A stretch of 64,000 nucleotides of DNA from Sporomusa sp. KB1 (GCF_007830295.1 NZ_VLKC01000002.1:1734513-1798512); one strand, 5' to 3'. Numbered from the stretch's first letter, positions 1 to 9,685 are shown. Notes: generated by a model not told the origin, from the letters alone. Translations and numbers: made by a program.

Positions 1-89
1 GGGAAATGGGTTTCAACCGGGCTTTTCGGGTTTCTACAACTGCAGCAGAAGTGGTTAAGGCTTTGAAGGAAGATCTGGGTATCGCCTAA
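1..89 (+). CDS. C-terminal end of an unidentified protein (partial)
   Basis: The third frame is open from the left edge to a TAA at 87-89 and encodes 28 residues ending in ALKEDLGIA. The piece is too short to assign to a family. A hairpin with a T-run follows about 100 bp downstream, consistent with the end of a real transcription unit. Confidence 0.5.
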   Translation, partial: EMGFNRAFRVSTTAAEVVKALKEDLGIA

Positions 90-188
90 TTGATTTACAT
101 AACGATTGGAATAGAGCGATAAGCTCCCTGATCTCTTTTCTATGTTTTAGAAATCTTTACTACTGAGAATCTAATCAAATATAAAAAT

Positions 189-225
189 AAAGCATTCCAC
201 GCAAATGTCTGGAATGCTTTATTTT
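189..225 (+). terminator. Rho-independent terminator
   Basis: A 9-bp perfect stem (AGCATTCCA / TGGAATGCT) with a 10-nt loop is followed by TTATTTT. It lies downstream of the partial gene at the left edge. Confidence 0.7.
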
Positions 226-227
226 AC

Positions 228-275
228 TGGTGCAGGCAACGAGATTCGAACTCGCGACCCACGGCTTGGGAATTG
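228..275 (-). pseudogene. tRNA-Gly(CCC) 3' half, orphan fragment
   Basis: Read on the minus strand, this holds the 3' side of a tRNA: loop TTCCCAA, variable region, a T-arm with TTCGAAT and a terminal CCA. Homology to tRNA stops at the anticodon and no 5' half precedes it. Breakage at the anticodon is typical of the part carried by elements integrating into tRNA genes. A second, diverged copy in the same orientation lies at 9686-9732. Confidence 0.65.
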
Positions 276-578
276 GAAAACTTGGTTTCTTAGCCGTTCA
301 TCATGTATTTTAAGTCCATCTAATCCGGATATCTAGCGGTTCCATTCTCCACTTTGTCCAATAAATCCAAGTCATATTAATGCGAATCGATCCGCAAAAA
401 TTGAACGCCCGCATCTCAATCAGCTATAATTCTGGCTGGTATCCACGTATACGACAGAGCTTTTGATCTGATAAAGCAAAAGATTATCTCTTTGCCTGCT
501 GTGCATCTTCCCGGTCTGAACCATAGCTGGCTTCAGAAAAGATGAGTGCAAATCCCCCTTTGTGTACAGCGTCAAAAT
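276..578. other. Intergenic stretch with possible decayed coding sequence
   Basis: No intact gene is visible. On the minus strand around 420-545, two short open segments in different frames (ending QNYS and QQAKR) could be a frameshifted relic. I could not match them to a family. Confidence 0.25.
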
Positions 579-1388
579 TTATTCTTCAATCAGTTGATAC
601 TTTTCTGGAGTATCTTTACAATAGGTTTTTTCTGCTGCTTCGTGCCTAAACAGCCAACTTACAACATAGGGAAACCGGTTCCTAAATACTTCTTCGTTAT
701 GTACTACAGCTTCTTCTATATAAAACTTTAGATTTTTTTCATCCAAGCCCTTACTCTTGATTATCTCATAGGCCTCTTTTACATAGTCTACCATCTGATT
801 TAGAGGGTTCGGCTTTCCAACTCCCTCTTCACTTCCTACATCAAGATAAATCTTTTTGTTTTCTACAGGCAGCGCTTCATGCTTCATATATTTGATAAAT
901 CTTTCGTACCAGACAGACGGTGATATTGCTCCAATCTTTCCAAACTCCTTCGGATATAAAAATGCCGCATACAAAGATATGAGTCCACCTATAGAAGCAC
1001 CTGCAATACCGTTATTACTACAATCTGTGTCCACATTATACCTATTGGCTATATACGGTTTCAGGGAATTAATAACGAAAGCTAAATATTGCCCTCCTTT
1101 CCCTCCAAAGTCATCATACTTATCTGAAATAGCTCTTGCGTACCACGGTGTATAATCGTCTACTCTTTTATTGCTTTCTACCCCAACTAAAATTACTTCA
1201 CGTGTTTGCTTTGTTGCATACAGCCTCTCTAATTTATTTAAAACAGAATACTTATCATCAAAAAATAACCTCTTCCCATCCTGAACGTATAATACTGGAA
1301 AAGCCATCTTTAAATTTAAATAAGAAGGCGGCAAATAAATAGTAAGTTTCCTTTCACAAAACACTTCCTCTAAAAGTTTTCCCTTCAT
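579..1388 (-). CDS. Fes/IroE-like alpha/beta-hydrolase (siderophore esterase)
   Basis: This 269-residue protein is probably an esterase of the Fes/IroE/BesA class that cleaves imported ferric siderophores to release iron. It has the nucleophile elbow GASIGG near residue 131, a downstream acid in YLDVGSEEG and a late His in VVHNEEVFR, forming a Ser-Asp-His triad in the expected order. No signal peptide is seen, so it should act in the cytoplasm. An AGGAGGAG site precedes the ATG. It is the last gene of the FecCDE-type uptake operon, which supports the role. The actual siderophore cannot be told from the sequence. Confidence 0.75.
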   Translation of the reverse strand: MKGKLLEEVFCERKLTIYLPPSYLNLKMAFPVLYVQDGKRLFFDDKYSVLNKLERLYATKQTREVILVGVESNKRVDDYTPWYARAISDKYDDFGGKGGQYLAFVINSLKPYIANRYNVDTDCSNNGIAGASIGGLISLYAAFLYPKEFGKIGAISPSVWYERFIKYMKHEALPVENKKIYLDVGSEEGVGKPNPLNQMVDYVKEAYEIIKSKGLDEKNLKFYIEEAVVHNEEVFRNRFPYVVSWLFRHEAAEKTYCKDTPEKYQLIEE

Positions 1389-1430
1389 CCGTTCTTCTCC
1401 TCCTATAATAAAATTGTGGATAGATGGCTT

Positions 1431-2231
1431 TCATTTGTTTTCCTGCCCCTTAATCAGATCATAGGAAATGCAGACGGGTCGTCCGTTTCGGGGCTCTGCA
1501 ATGACTTGTGCGTCGATATGAAACACTTCCCGGAGTACTTCGGCAGTCACGACCTCTTCCGGCGTGCCGTGGCAGATGATTTCTCCGCTGCGAATGGCGA
1601 TCATATAATCCGCAAAACGCGCTGCGAGGTTCAGGTCATGCAGCACCATGACAATCGTGCAGTTCTGCTCCCGGTTGAGCCAGTATAAAAGCTCCAGGAC
1701 TTCCAGTTGATAGGATAGGTCCAAATAGGTCGTCGGTTCATCCAACAAAATAAGGTCGGTTTGCTGCGCCAGCGCCATGGCAATCCACACCCGCTGCTTT
1801 TGTCCGCCAGAAAGATTTTCCATTACCGTGGTTTCAAGTTCTGTAAGCTTCGTGACCTCCAGAGCCCATGCGATGATTTTTTTATCCTCTGACTTGAGCT
1901 TGCCAAAACCTCGCTGGTGGGGGAAGCGGCCATAGGCCACCAACTCGCCTACGCTGAGCCCCGTCGGCGCCTGCGGTGACTGAGGCAGAACCGCCATCTT
2001 CTGCGCTATTTCTTTGGCGGAAAGGCTCCGGATATCGTCTCCGTTTAAGTACACCATGCCGGTTTTCGGCTTCAAAATACGCCCTACTGCTTTGAGCACC
2101 GTGGATTTCCCACAACCGTTCGGTCCGATGATGGTGGTGATCTTTCCCCGGGGAATTTTAAACTCCAAATCAGCGATAACGAGGTTATCATCATAGGCGA
2201 CGGTCAGATTTTCAGTTGCAATGCTATTCAT
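1431..2231 (-). CDS. Iron-siderophore ABC transporter ATP-binding protein
   Basis: This 266-residue ATPase of the FecE/FhuC/BtuD class powers inner-membrane import of a ferric chelate. Walker A is GPNGCGKST (about residue 36), the ABC signature is LSGGQKQR, Walker B is LILLDEP, and the H-loop is in VLHDLNLAA. The length is standard for the family. It starts 19 bp after the upstream permease stop and is followed by the esterase gene, so it belongs to a binding protein-permease-permease-ATPase-esterase operon. Confidence 0.93.
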   Translation of the reverse strand: MNSIATENLTVAYDDNLVIADLEFKIPRGKITTIIGPNGCGKSTVLKAVGRILKPKTGMVYLNGDDIRSLSAKEIAQKMAVLPQSPQAPTGLSVGELVAYGRFPHQRGFGKLKSEDKKIIAWALEVTKLTELETTVMENLSGGQKQRVWIAMALAQQTDLILLDEPTTYLDLSYQLEVLELLYWLNREQNCTIVMVLHDLNLAARFADYMIAIRSGEIICHGTPEEVVTAEVLREVFHIDAQVIAEPRNGRPVCISYDLIKGQENK

Positions 2232-2250
2232 ATTCTATCCCTGCCTTTGC

Positions 2251-3291
2251 TTACTGTTTGCTTTTGGTGAGCAGGTACAAAAAGTACGGTGCGCCCACAA
2301 TCGCAACCATAATACCGGTGGGAATTTCGGCTGGCTGGACGATCACCCGCGCAAGCGTATCCGAAGCGGACACCAGCAATGCTCCGGCCAAGGCACAGAC
2401 AGGAAACAAAACCCCATGGCGCGGCCCCACCAGCCGCCGCGCCACATGGGGCGCGATCAGCCCAGCAAAGCTGATGTTGCCGCTGACTGCCACACAGGAG
2501 GATGCCAGCGCCACAGCGGCGGCCAGCAAACACCTACGCTCTTTTTCCACAGAAAGGCCTAAGCCGCAGGCGATATCATCTCCCAGACTCAGCACGTCCA
2601 GCACACGGGCCTTGGACAGCACATAGGGAATCAGCAGCAACAGCCATGGCAACAGCGCCAAAACAAACTTCCAGTCGGAACCCCAGATGCTGCCTGCTTG
2701 CCACGCTGCCACAAAATCAAACTGCGTATCATCCAGTTTGACCACCAGCACTGTAGTCAGTGCCAAAATGCCGGCCTGCACCGCCACACCGGTTAAAATC
2801 AAGCGAATCGGCGCAAGACCACTCTGCCGCTTAAACGCCAGAGCATAAATCAGAATCGCCGTAATTCCTGCACCTATAAGTGCCAGAAGCGGTAAAGCAA
2901 AAACCGACAAGATGGACTGTGCGCCGAAAAACAGCACAAATAAAATGACCGTCAGCCCCGCGCCGGCATTAATCCCTAAAAGACCGGGTTCCGCCAAAGC
3001 GTTGCGGGCCACACCCTGAATGATACAGCCGGACAAGGCCAGCCCTGCTCCCACCAGACTGGAAATCACAATGCGGGGCAGCCGGAAGCTGAACAAGATG
3101 AGGTTTTCCCTGTCGCTGCCATCACCGAACAGCGTGCGCAGCACATCCAAGGGTGAGAGCTTTGAATAGCCGGTGTTCATGCTGACAAGGAACGATATTA
3201 TAAGCAGTACTAAAAAAGCGAGTACCACACCGGTATTCCTGATCGCAATTTTTCGCTTATATGCTTGATTTTCCTCCAACTGTGCGTTCAT
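2251..3291 (-). CDS. Iron-siderophore ABC transporter permease (FecD/FepG type)
   Basis: This hydrophobic protein of about 346 residues belongs to the FecCD/BtuC permease family, with about nine to ten predicted membrane segments and the family motif SGCIIQGVARNALAEPGLLG near residue 105. It pairs with the preceding permease as a heterodimer. The ATG at 3291 is chosen because an AGGAGG lies eight bases upstream; its first base overlaps the TGA of the upstream permease, indicating translational coupling. An alternative GTG lies one codon earlier. Confidence 0.92.
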   Translation of the reverse strand: MNAQLEENQAYKRKIAIRNTGVVLAFLVLLIISFLVSMNTGYSKLSPLDVLRTLFGDGSDRENLILFSFRLPRIVISSLVGAGLALSGCIIQGVARNALAEPGLLGINAGAGLTVILFVLFFGAQSILSVFALPLLALIGAGITAILIYALAFKRQSGLAPIRLILTGVAVQAGILALTTVLVVKLDDTQFDFVAAWQAGSIWGSDWKFVLALLPWLLLLIPYVLSKARVLDVLSLGDDIACGLGLSVEKERRCLLAAAVALASSCVAVSGNISFAGLIAPHVARRLVGPRHGVLFPVCALAGALLVSASDTLARVIVQPAEIPTGIMVAIVGAPYFLYLLTKSKQ

Positions 3292-4343
3292 CACAGCGCC
3301 CTCCTTTCCTTGCCGGCCAGGTATAGAAAGAAGGGAACGCCAATCAAGGCGATGAGCACGCCGATTGGTGTTTCAAAGGGCGGATTGAGCGACCTTGCAC
3401 CCAAATCGGCCAATACCACCAAAAGGCTTCCCGCCACTGCCGAAGAAGGGATAATGAAGCGATAATCAATACCCACCAGAAACCGCGAAAGGTGCGGCAC
3501 TATCAGCCCCACGAAGCTCACTGCGCCGACCACCGCCACGGAAGCGCCAACCAGCATCAGCACGACAGCGGCGCAAAGAAAATTGACAAGCATGGTATTC
3601 AGCCCCAATCCCTTTGCCACATCTTCTCCCAAGCTCATGATGGAAATGGAACGGGAAAGGGCAATTGCCCCCAGAATTGCAGCCGCAAGCCACGGGGTCA
3701 TAATTCTGATTTGTTCCCAGTTGGAACCGGCCACGCCGCCTGCTGTCCAAAACATGATGTTCTGTGCCACATCAAAATACAAGGCGATACCCTGGCTGAG
3801 CGCAGCCAGCAGCGCACTGACCGCAGCGCCCGCAAGCACCAGCCGCATGGGGGTCGCCCCGCCGCGCCGCAAGGACGCGATACCATAAGTAAGCACTGCG
3901 CCTATTGTCGCTCCTATAAAAGAAAACAGGATAAGCCGCATGTAGGACAGTCCGGGGAAAAACGCAAAACAGAGAGAAAGGGCAAAACCTGCGCCGGCGT
4001 TTAGGCCCATCAAGCCAGAATCCGCCATAGGATTGCGGGTCACACCTTGCATAACAGCCCCTGCCACCGCAAGGGATGCACCCACCAGGGCGCTGGCCAG
4101 AACGCGGGGCAGCCGCAGATCCACCACGATCAAACGCTGTGTATCGGCCGCGTTACAATGAAACAGGGCCTTCCAAACCGAGGACAGAGGGATTTCCGCC
4201 GCTCCCCTGGTAATGGAAAACGCCATAGTCACCGCCAGCAGCCCTATACCGCCAGCAATGATCAGCCAAGCCGCCCATGCGCGGCTTCCTTTTTTTATTT
4301 GATTGATTTGAACCGGCCTTGCCGGGGCATTTGATTGATCCAT
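3291..4343 (-). CDS. Iron-siderophore ABC transporter permease (FecC/FepD type)
   Basis: This 350-residue FecCD-family permease has a cytosolic N-terminal tail of about 25 residues, then about nine membrane helices. The motif GAVMQGVTRNPMADSGLMG is characteristic of the family and faces the binding protein and ATPase interface. It overlaps the next permease gene by one base. GGAGG lies 12 bases before the ATG. It is the first permease after the binding-protein gene. Confidence 0.92.
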   Translation of the reverse strand: MDQSNAPARPVQINQIKKGSRAWAAWLIIAGGIGLLAVTMAFSITRGAAEIPLSSVWKALFHCNAADTQRLIVVDLRLPRVLASALVGASLAVAGAVMQGVTRNPMADSGLMGLNAGAGFALSLCFAFFPGLSYMRLILFSFIGATIGAVLTYGIASLRRGGATPMRLVLAGAAVSALLAALSQGIALYFDVAQNIMFWTAGGVAGSNWEQIRIMTPWLAAAILGAIALSRSISIMSLGEDVAKGLGLNTMLVNFLCAAVVLMLVGASVAVVGAVSFVGLIVPHLSRFLVGIDYRFIIPSSAVAGSLLVVLADLGARSLNPPFETPIGVLIALIGVPFFLYLAGKERRAL

Positions 4344-4447
4344 TGGTTATGTATTTCCTCCATAGCGAGTGCTCACGTACCGGAACAATAATAAGGCGGG
4401 GTCACACCTTGGCTGAAAACCGTGCCTTAGAACAAGCAAGAGAATCG

Positions 4448-5446
4448 TTACTCGATCATGCTCTTGACGATGGTTGCAATTCCAAGCTCAATACTCAAAG
4501 GGCCGCCGGCCCGCACCGCCGCGTCAAGATAATAAATATGCCCATTTTTTACGGCAGTTAACGACTGCCATACGGAGGAAGCCTGCGTGTTTTCAGACAA
4601 ATAGCTTTGCGTGTAGCCATTCGCTTCCGATCCAAATGAACCGATTAAGAAGATATAATCCGGATTCATCGCTGCTAAACCTTCCAAAGAAATTGTTTCC
4701 CCTTTCTCAGGATATGCGTCCGGAGGCGTCAGCCCAAGGCCGTTCTCTTTGTTGAACCACACAGGATTTTCCGCAGAGCTTATGATGACAAAGTTGCCTT
4801 TATTGCCGCTCTCAAATAGTAACGCCACAGTTTTATCGCTATACCCGGAAAGCTTTTTCCTGGATTCACCAATCAGCGCTTCGATAGCCGAAATGTATGC
4901 CTCGGCCTGTTTTTCTTTCCCAAGGCATTCAGCAAAAACCTGTAACTGTTTCTTCCAATCGGGGCTGTTGAACGTCACCACCGGGGCGATCTGAGAAGCT
5001 TTCGCGTATAGCTTCATATCCAGATGCCCTGGCTCGGCGGTATATAAAATAAGGTCGGGCTTTAGCTCTACAAGTTTTTCAAGATTGGGCGCCCTGACTT
5101 CTCCCAAATTTTCGACTTGTGCATGCGCAGCGTACGGCTGCAAGGTTCCAAACCCTTTTAACGTCCGTTCAGCATATGTTGCTGCAATAGGGGGAGTCTC
5201 CAACGCAAACATAGTTTCCATAAAACCGAAATCAAGGATCGCAACACGTTTAGGCTTTGTCTCCAGGGTTATTTGTTTGCCTAGCGCATCTTTTATTGTT
5301 CGCGGCCAGGCTGCTTGTCCTGCATCTGTTTTACTGGCAGCTTCCGATGTGGGTGTTGCACTATTGTCCGCAAGTGTCCCGGCACATCCGGCCAGTATGC
5401 CCGTCAATAGGGAAAGAGATACAATCGTCCCTATAAGCTTTTTCAT
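4448..5446 (-). CDS. Ferric-siderophore binding lipoprotein (FepB/FecB-like)
   Basis: This 332-residue substrate-binding protein has a lipoprotein signal peptide with lipobox LAGC at about residues 18-21. The mature part has the two-lobed class III fold seen in FecB/FhuD/BtuF, including KRVAILDFGFMET and the NPDYIFLIGS region. It would capture the ferric chelate in the periplasm and deliver it to the two permeases downstream. The gene opens the ABC operon 205 bp after the TonB receptor. Confidence 0.9.
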   Translation of the reverse strand: MKKLIGTIVSLSLLTGILAGCAGTLADNSATPTSEAASKTDAGQAAWPRTIKDALGKQITLETKPKRVAILDFGFMETMFALETPPIAATYAERTLKGFGTLQPYAAHAQVENLGEVRAPNLEKLVELKPDLILYTAEPGHLDMKLYAKASQIAPVVTFNSPDWKKQLQVFAECLGKEKQAEAYISAIEALIGESRKKLSGYSDKTVALLFESGNKGNFVIISSAENPVWFNKENGLGLTPPDAYPEKGETISLEGLAAMNPDYIFLIGSFGSEANGYTQSYLSENTQASSVWQSLTAVKNGHIYYLDAAVRAGGPLSIELGIATIVKSMIE

Positions 5447-5651
5447 TGTACTTTGTAATTTCCTCCGTTTTGTTTAATCCGATAACTAACCGTTTCTTTA
5501 CATCTAACCGGCAGAGCTATCTGCTACTTGTTAAGGAGAAACGATACCGGTAATGCAATTGTATCAGTGTCGGCTGTCTCCCAGCCACCGTCGGGATAGT
5601 GGAAACAATCCGGTCTTGGTTGTCAAGGCGTCAATAACCAGGTACACTTCT
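5447..5651 (-). promoter_or_regulatory. Receptor-to-binding-protein spacer with GGCTG hairpin
   Basis: This 205-bp non-coding spacer holds a compact hairpin (GGCTG/CAGCC stem, 5572-5586). On the minus strand the loop reads GGGAGA, recalling the B12 box of cobalamin riboswitches, but the other conserved blocks are missing. It may be a processing or attenuation structure that sets expression of the transporter relative to the receptor. Confidence 0.25.
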
Positions 5652-7895
5652 TTAAATATCTATGCTAGTCGACAATTTGAAGGTCCGGCCGCTGCCTGTC
5701 GTGAGATAGCCGTCAGTATAGCAACCGGCCCAATAGTTCTTATCAAGCAAGTTCTCTATGCCCAGCCGGAAAGTGACCGGTTTGCCGTGGATTTTGGTCA
5801 CATATCTGGCGCCGACGTCATAGCGAATCCAGCTTGGCATTTTCAGCGTATTGGCGGAATTAGCATATTGCGCGCCTGTATAAACAGCGCGGGCAGACAG
5901 CGTCAGGCCGGGAACATTTGGCGTATCCCATTCGAAGCCCAGATTACTTTGCCATTTTGGTGTGCCATAAGCTGTGTTGCCGTCATAGGTGCCGTTGGCA
6001 GTATGCGTTGTCACGCCGCGGAGAAAGGTCACGCCGCCCAGGATGCGCCAATTTTGATTGATTTTTCCCAATACACTCCACTCAATGCCCCGGTTGCGCT
6101 GCTTTCCGTCCTGGTTATAAGTATTGGTGCTGCTGTCCAAGATGACGCTTGGTTTGATAATTTGGAACAAACTCAGGGTATGGGCATAATCGCCTGCATC
6201 CCATTTAACACCTGTCTCAATCTGTTTCGTCTTGAAGGGGGCAAAGACGTGACCGTAATTGCTGGCAGTCGTATCGGTAACGGTGCTGCCTTGGCTTAGA
6301 CCTTCGATATAGTTTGCATATAAAGACACTGGAGCGGCCCATGGTTTGACGACAAATGCGATTGCCGGGGTGACGGCGCTTTCGTCATAGCTGGAAGTTT
6401 TTGCGCCGGTGCTGCTGAAGTTTTTGGTACGCACCCGTTGATTGCGTACCCCCAGTGTGAGTTGGTATTTATCCTGATTGAAGGATAATGTGTCGGTCAG
6501 CGCCACACTGGACAGTGTAGTCTCCGCTGTTTTGGACGGTGGCCCCGGATCAGCTGCTAATACGGGCGTGGCCGGATTATAGATATTGGAAGCATATTTG
6601 GAGCTTTCACTCTTAACCGAGCCGCTTTCAATATCAAGCGAAGTTGCACTTAAGACTACCTGGTGGCTGACTGTCCCTGTTTGGAAGCAGCTGCGCAAAC
6701 CCGCCTCGCCTGACACGGTCTCGGCATAACCGCGATTATAGGTGGTGGTGCCGCTATAATTTCCCAGTGCATCTACGTTTTTTGCATGTGTCGATTGAAC
6801 ATAGCCAGAATAGTCGTAACGTAATGTTCCCAGACCGGCATAGGCAGTTAGATTGTCATTAATGTCATACTCGCCGCGAGCCACCACGCCCTTGTTTTCT
6901 ATCTCGCCCCAGATACCGCGAAATAAGTTTGTGCTAGAATCGGGGGCTGCAGGAAGGGAAGTGACAGCGCTGCTGAAATAGACATCCGCCGACGATCCGC
7001 CGGTGAAAGTTTCTTTACTGTCATAGGCATCAAGCGAAGCGCGCCAGCGTTCTCCGCGGTAGTCCAGTCCCACTGCTCCCAGTTCGCGTTTCTTTGACTG
7101 CCCGGAGACACCGGTATTTCCATCCTGATAGACACCGTTGAATCGTATGCCCCACTCGTTGTTTTGGCCGAAGCGCCGGCCGATATCCAGATGGGTGCCG
7201 AACTGCGAGTCCGACGTATAATCCGTTGTGATACGAGTCAGCGGCTCATCCGCAGCGCGTTTTGGGACCAGATTGATCGTTCCGCCCACAGAGCCCTGGG
7301 GCGGCATACCATAGAGTAAGGCGCTCGGCCCTTTTAGTACTTCCACCCGTTCAAGAAATTCTGTCGGTACATGGCCAAAAGGCGCCAGACCATACATACC
7401 GTTAAGGGCCAAATCCCAGGAATTAACGAAAAAACCGCGAATGCTGTAGTTTTCGATCATGTGACCGTTGGGAGTTGTATAACGTACCGACGCATCATTG
7501 GCCAGAACCTCGGAAACGGTGCGGGCTTGCTGATTTTCGATAGTTTGCGCCGTATAACTTGTAATGCTGAAGGGAGCGTTCATGATGTCAACGTTGCCCA
7601 GTAATCCAAGCCGCGCTCCTCTGGCCATCTGACCGCCGGCATAGAAGGGAGGCAAATCTTCTTGCTTTTTGCGGTCACGGTTAGCCGTAACTTCAATCCC
7701 TTCAAAATTAAATTCATATTTCCCTTCCATTGTCGCATCTGACTTATCCTGTTTCTCGGTTTGCTCTGTGGGAGCCGCTGTTTGAGTTTCTTCCCCGACG
7801 GCGCAGGCAATAAATGGAGTTTGCCAAACCAAGCTGCCGCCAATTACAGCGCAGAGAAGTTTTTTTTTTGCAGGACACGAAAACTTTCTTTTCAT
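5652..7895 (-). CDS. TonB-dependent ferric-siderophore receptor
   Basis: This 747-residue outer-membrane receptor resembles FhuE/FhuA/FpvA. An N-terminal signal peptide (to about residue 32) is followed by a plug domain (about 70-200) with the typical RVEVLKGPSALLYGMPPQG and GGTINLVPKRA blocks. A 22-strand-type barrel ends in FKLSTSIDI. It would take up a ferric siderophore using TonB energy and pass it to the ABC system encoded downstream. An overlapping Fur-like box lies just before the gene and an AraC regulator is divergent, indicating iron and ligand control. Its presence implies an outer membrane. Confidence 0.93.
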   Translation of the reverse strand: MKRKFSCPAKKKLLCAVIGGSLVWQTPFIACAVGEETQTAAPTEQTEKQDKSDATMEGKYEFNFEGIEVTANRDRKKQEDLPPFYAGGQMARGARLGLLGNVDIMNAPFSITSYTAQTIENQQARTVSEVLANDASVRYTTPNGHMIENYSIRGFFVNSWDLALNGMYGLAPFGHVPTEFLERVEVLKGPSALLYGMPPQGSVGGTINLVPKRAADEPLTRITTDYTSDSQFGTHLDIGRRFGQNNEWGIRFNGVYQDGNTGVSGQSKKRELGAVGLDYRGERWRASLDAYDSKETFTGGSSADVYFSSAVTSLPAAPDSSTNLFRGIWGEIENKGVVARGEYDINDNLTAYAGLGTLRYDYSGYVQSTHAKNVDALGNYSGTTTYNRGYAETVSGEAGLRSCFQTGTVSHQVVLSATSLDIESGSVKSESSKYASNIYNPATPVLAADPGPPSKTAETTLSSVALTDTLSFNQDKYQLTLGVRNQRVRTKNFSSTGAKTSSYDESAVTPAIAFVVKPWAAPVSLYANYIEGLSQGSTVTDTTASNYGHVFAPFKTKQIETGVKWDAGDYAHTLSLFQIIKPSVILDSSTNTYNQDGKQRNRGIEWSVLGKINQNWRILGGVTFLRGVTTHTANGTYDGNTAYGTPKWQSNLGFEWDTPNVPGLTLSARAVYTGAQYANSANTLKMPSWIRYDVGARYVTKIHGKPVTFRLGIENLLDKNYWAGCYTDGYLTTGSGRTFKLSTSIDI

Positions 7896-7921
7896 ATTCT
7901 ATTCCCTTTCCACCTTTGTTT

Positions 7922-7943
7922 GATAATGATTATGATTATCATT
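7922..7943 (-). promoter_or_regulatory. Fur box upstream of the TonB receptor
   Basis: The stretch contains overlapping palindromic halves GATAAT/ATTATC and AATGAT/ATCATT, close to the classic Fur operator built from GATAAT repeats. It lies between a plausible -10 (TATACT on the minus strand) and the receptor start, where a bound repressor would block transcription. Confidence 0.8.
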
Positions 7944-8087
7944 CACTTGCTTTATCAGTATAACAAACTGCAAAGTAAGGGTAAATATAGATTTTTCCAA
8001 ATGATTCTTGATTTTTTCCAAATTGTTACCGAATATGGCTATAAATAAAGTTGAAAATTTTTGGTATATTGGTAAAATAGAAATTGA

Positions 8088-8107
8088 TGATAATGATTAT
8101 TATTATT
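8088..8107 (+). promoter_or_regulatory. Second Fur-like box, near the AraC regulator promoter
   Basis: GATAATGATTATTATTATT matches the Fur hexamer repeat in its left part and is less perfect on the right. It lies about 200 bp before the regulator gene, in the divergent intergenic region. Confidence 0.5.
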
Positions 8108-8303
8108 AATTATTTTTTTAAGACTACCTTCAGGTAGGGCTTACCCCAGCAGGAGTTTAACCGACCTTATCCAAAGATTTAGCGCTCTTAACTCCTACGA
8201 GTTCATCCCAAGATGGTTGGCATGAATTATTTATAAACGCAGAATAGTCTTTACAGACTCGATATGAGCTACAGAATAATTGTGACTTAGGAGGGGATAT
8301 AAA

Positions 8304-9122
8304 ATGGAAGCGGATGTGAACGATCTATCTGGCTATTTTGCCAAAATACACTTTAGCGTAATCGACATAAGACGAGCGGTTATCGAACCTGGAACAAAAC
8401 ATTTCGGTACGGTTACTTCACCATTTTCAGGTATGATTTTTCCGCTGCGCGGCCGGTCAAGAATGTTTTTTGACGGCGTTCCTTATGATATGGAGCCCGG
8501 TAAAGTATTCCACGGAGGGCCGAATACGCCATTGGATAAAGAGGTTTTGGGACAATCGAAATGGGATTTTATGGTTATACATTACCAAGTATATGGCAAT
8601 ACCCAGGGGACGTTTCCCTATGCATTGTCGCATTATGAACTTAGCCCAGGACATAATTCCCGGATAAACGACACGCTGTACCGGATGTACCATATCTACG
8701 CAAAAGCGGGTAACCTATCGGGTCTGAGAGCTAAATCCCTGTTTTTCATCATTTTGGATGAAATTTTAACTTGCGCCAGTTGCCGCTTTCATAACGACAG
8801 CCGCGAGCTGACGGAATCAGCCGTCGAATATATAAAGAATCACTATATGGAGCCGCTCACCGTACCGGAATTAGCCAGGCAATATGGTCTGTGCAGCAAA
8901 CAATTTGCCTATTTGTTTCAAAAGTATACGGGAACCAGTCCGAATAAATTTCTGACTGAATACCGGATGCAACGTGCGAGAGACCTGCTCTGCACCACAG
9001 CCTGCTCTGTCGCTGAAATTTCGGCTTGCGTGGGCTACTCAGATCCTTCTTACTTCAGCAACTTATTCAAGAAACGAACTGGTTTGTCTCCTAAGTTATT
9101 TAGAAATAAAAAAACCCGCTAA
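8304..9122 (+). CDS. AraC-family transcriptional regulator
   Basis: This 272-residue regulator has an N-terminal cupin-like sensing half and a C-terminal pair of helix-turn-helix motifs. The first lies around LTVPELARQYGLCSKQFAYL and the second around VAEISACVGYSDPSYFSNLF, followed by the family motif KKRTGLSPKLFR. GGAGGGG lies before the ATG. Divergent to the TonB receptor, it probably activates the uptake genes when the siderophore is present, as YbtA/PchR-type regulators do. The ligand is inferred from context only. Confidence 0.88.
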   Translation: MEADVNDLSGYFAKIHFSVIDIRRAVIEPGTKHFGTVTSPFSGMIFPLRGRSRMFFDGVPYDMEPGKVFHGGPNTPLDKEVLGQSKWDFMVIHYQVYGNTQGTFPYALSHYELSPGHNSRINDTLYRMYHIYAKAGNLSGLRAKSLFFIILDEILTCASCRFHNDSRELTESAVEYIKNHYMEPLTVPELARQYGLCSKQFAYLFQKYTGTSPNKFLTEYRMQRARDLLCTTACSVAEISACVGYSDPSYFSNLFKKRTGLSPKLFRNKKTR

Positions 9123-9133
9123 CGCGGGCTTTG
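9112..9133 (+). terminator. Terminator of the AraC gene
   Basis: The hairpin CCCGC-taac-GCGGG starts inside the last codons of the gene and is followed by CTTTGGGCTTT. Confidence 0.6.
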
Positions 9134-9137
9134 GGCT

Positions 9138-9665
9138 TTATCTCACATCCGAAACCTTATACTCATATCCGTGAATACCTTTATAATACTCTGGATACAT
9201 GGCCCCACCACATTTCTCGCAACTAAACTGCGGTGGTACTGTTGGGTCTCCATCATCCATGGCATCAAAGTCTCTGACTACCTCATAGGGAATTGCTTCC
9301 TCACTTTTCTCTTTTCTGCCAATTGCTTATTAGTTTCTTGCTTATCGCTTTTATCCGTCTACTATAAATCCCATAATGCCGAATCAATTTAAATTGTTCA
9401 TCGGGAATATGCTGTATCAATCGTCCAATGAATTCAACAGTTACTGTTTCCATTTTTTCTTCCCCGGATATTTTATCCTTATATCGGAATGTCACAGTTT
9501 TCCCGTCATAGTCGACTATTCGGTTTAGACCGATTGCCGGTCGACGCATATATCTCCCTATATACTGTAGCTGATACTGAACATTTCCCTTCTGGTTTGG
9601 CGCATACACGTAAAACCCCTCTGCGTTATCTTTGTACGCTGCTTGCAACAGGGGCTGACAAAAGG
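9138..9665 (-). pseudogene. IS91-family (Y2-type) transposase, C-terminal remnant with frameshift
   Basis: The open part on the minus strand (about 9301-9660) encodes YVYAPNQKG, YIGRYMRRPAIG and RLIQHIPDEQFKLIRHYGIYSRR, hallmarks of the C-terminal half of IS91/IS801-type transposases. After the codons for NWQKREK the frame shifts by one, and coding continues to a TAA at 9138 with a zinc-finger-like FSCEKCGG. The N-terminal catalytic half is missing; the copy ends at a small palindrome next to the tRNA fragment. It is a dead relic. Confidence 0.8.
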
Positions 9666-9677
9666 CCCGAAGGCCTT
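9662..9677. repeat. Small perfect palindrome at remnant junction
   Basis: AAGGCC-CGAA-GGCCTT followed by AATTTT. It sits between the transposase relic and the tRNA fragment and could be a leftover terminator of the original tRNA gene. Confidence 0.45.
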
Positions 9678-9685
9678 AATTTTAC

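Noticed and set aside
5572-5610. Possible cobalamin riboswitch between the TonB receptor and the binding-protein gene
   Set aside because: Only a GGGAGAC-like box with a small hairpin is present; the GAATCCGG-like and GGGAA core blocks and the outer stem are not visible. The encoded system also looks like siderophore uptake.
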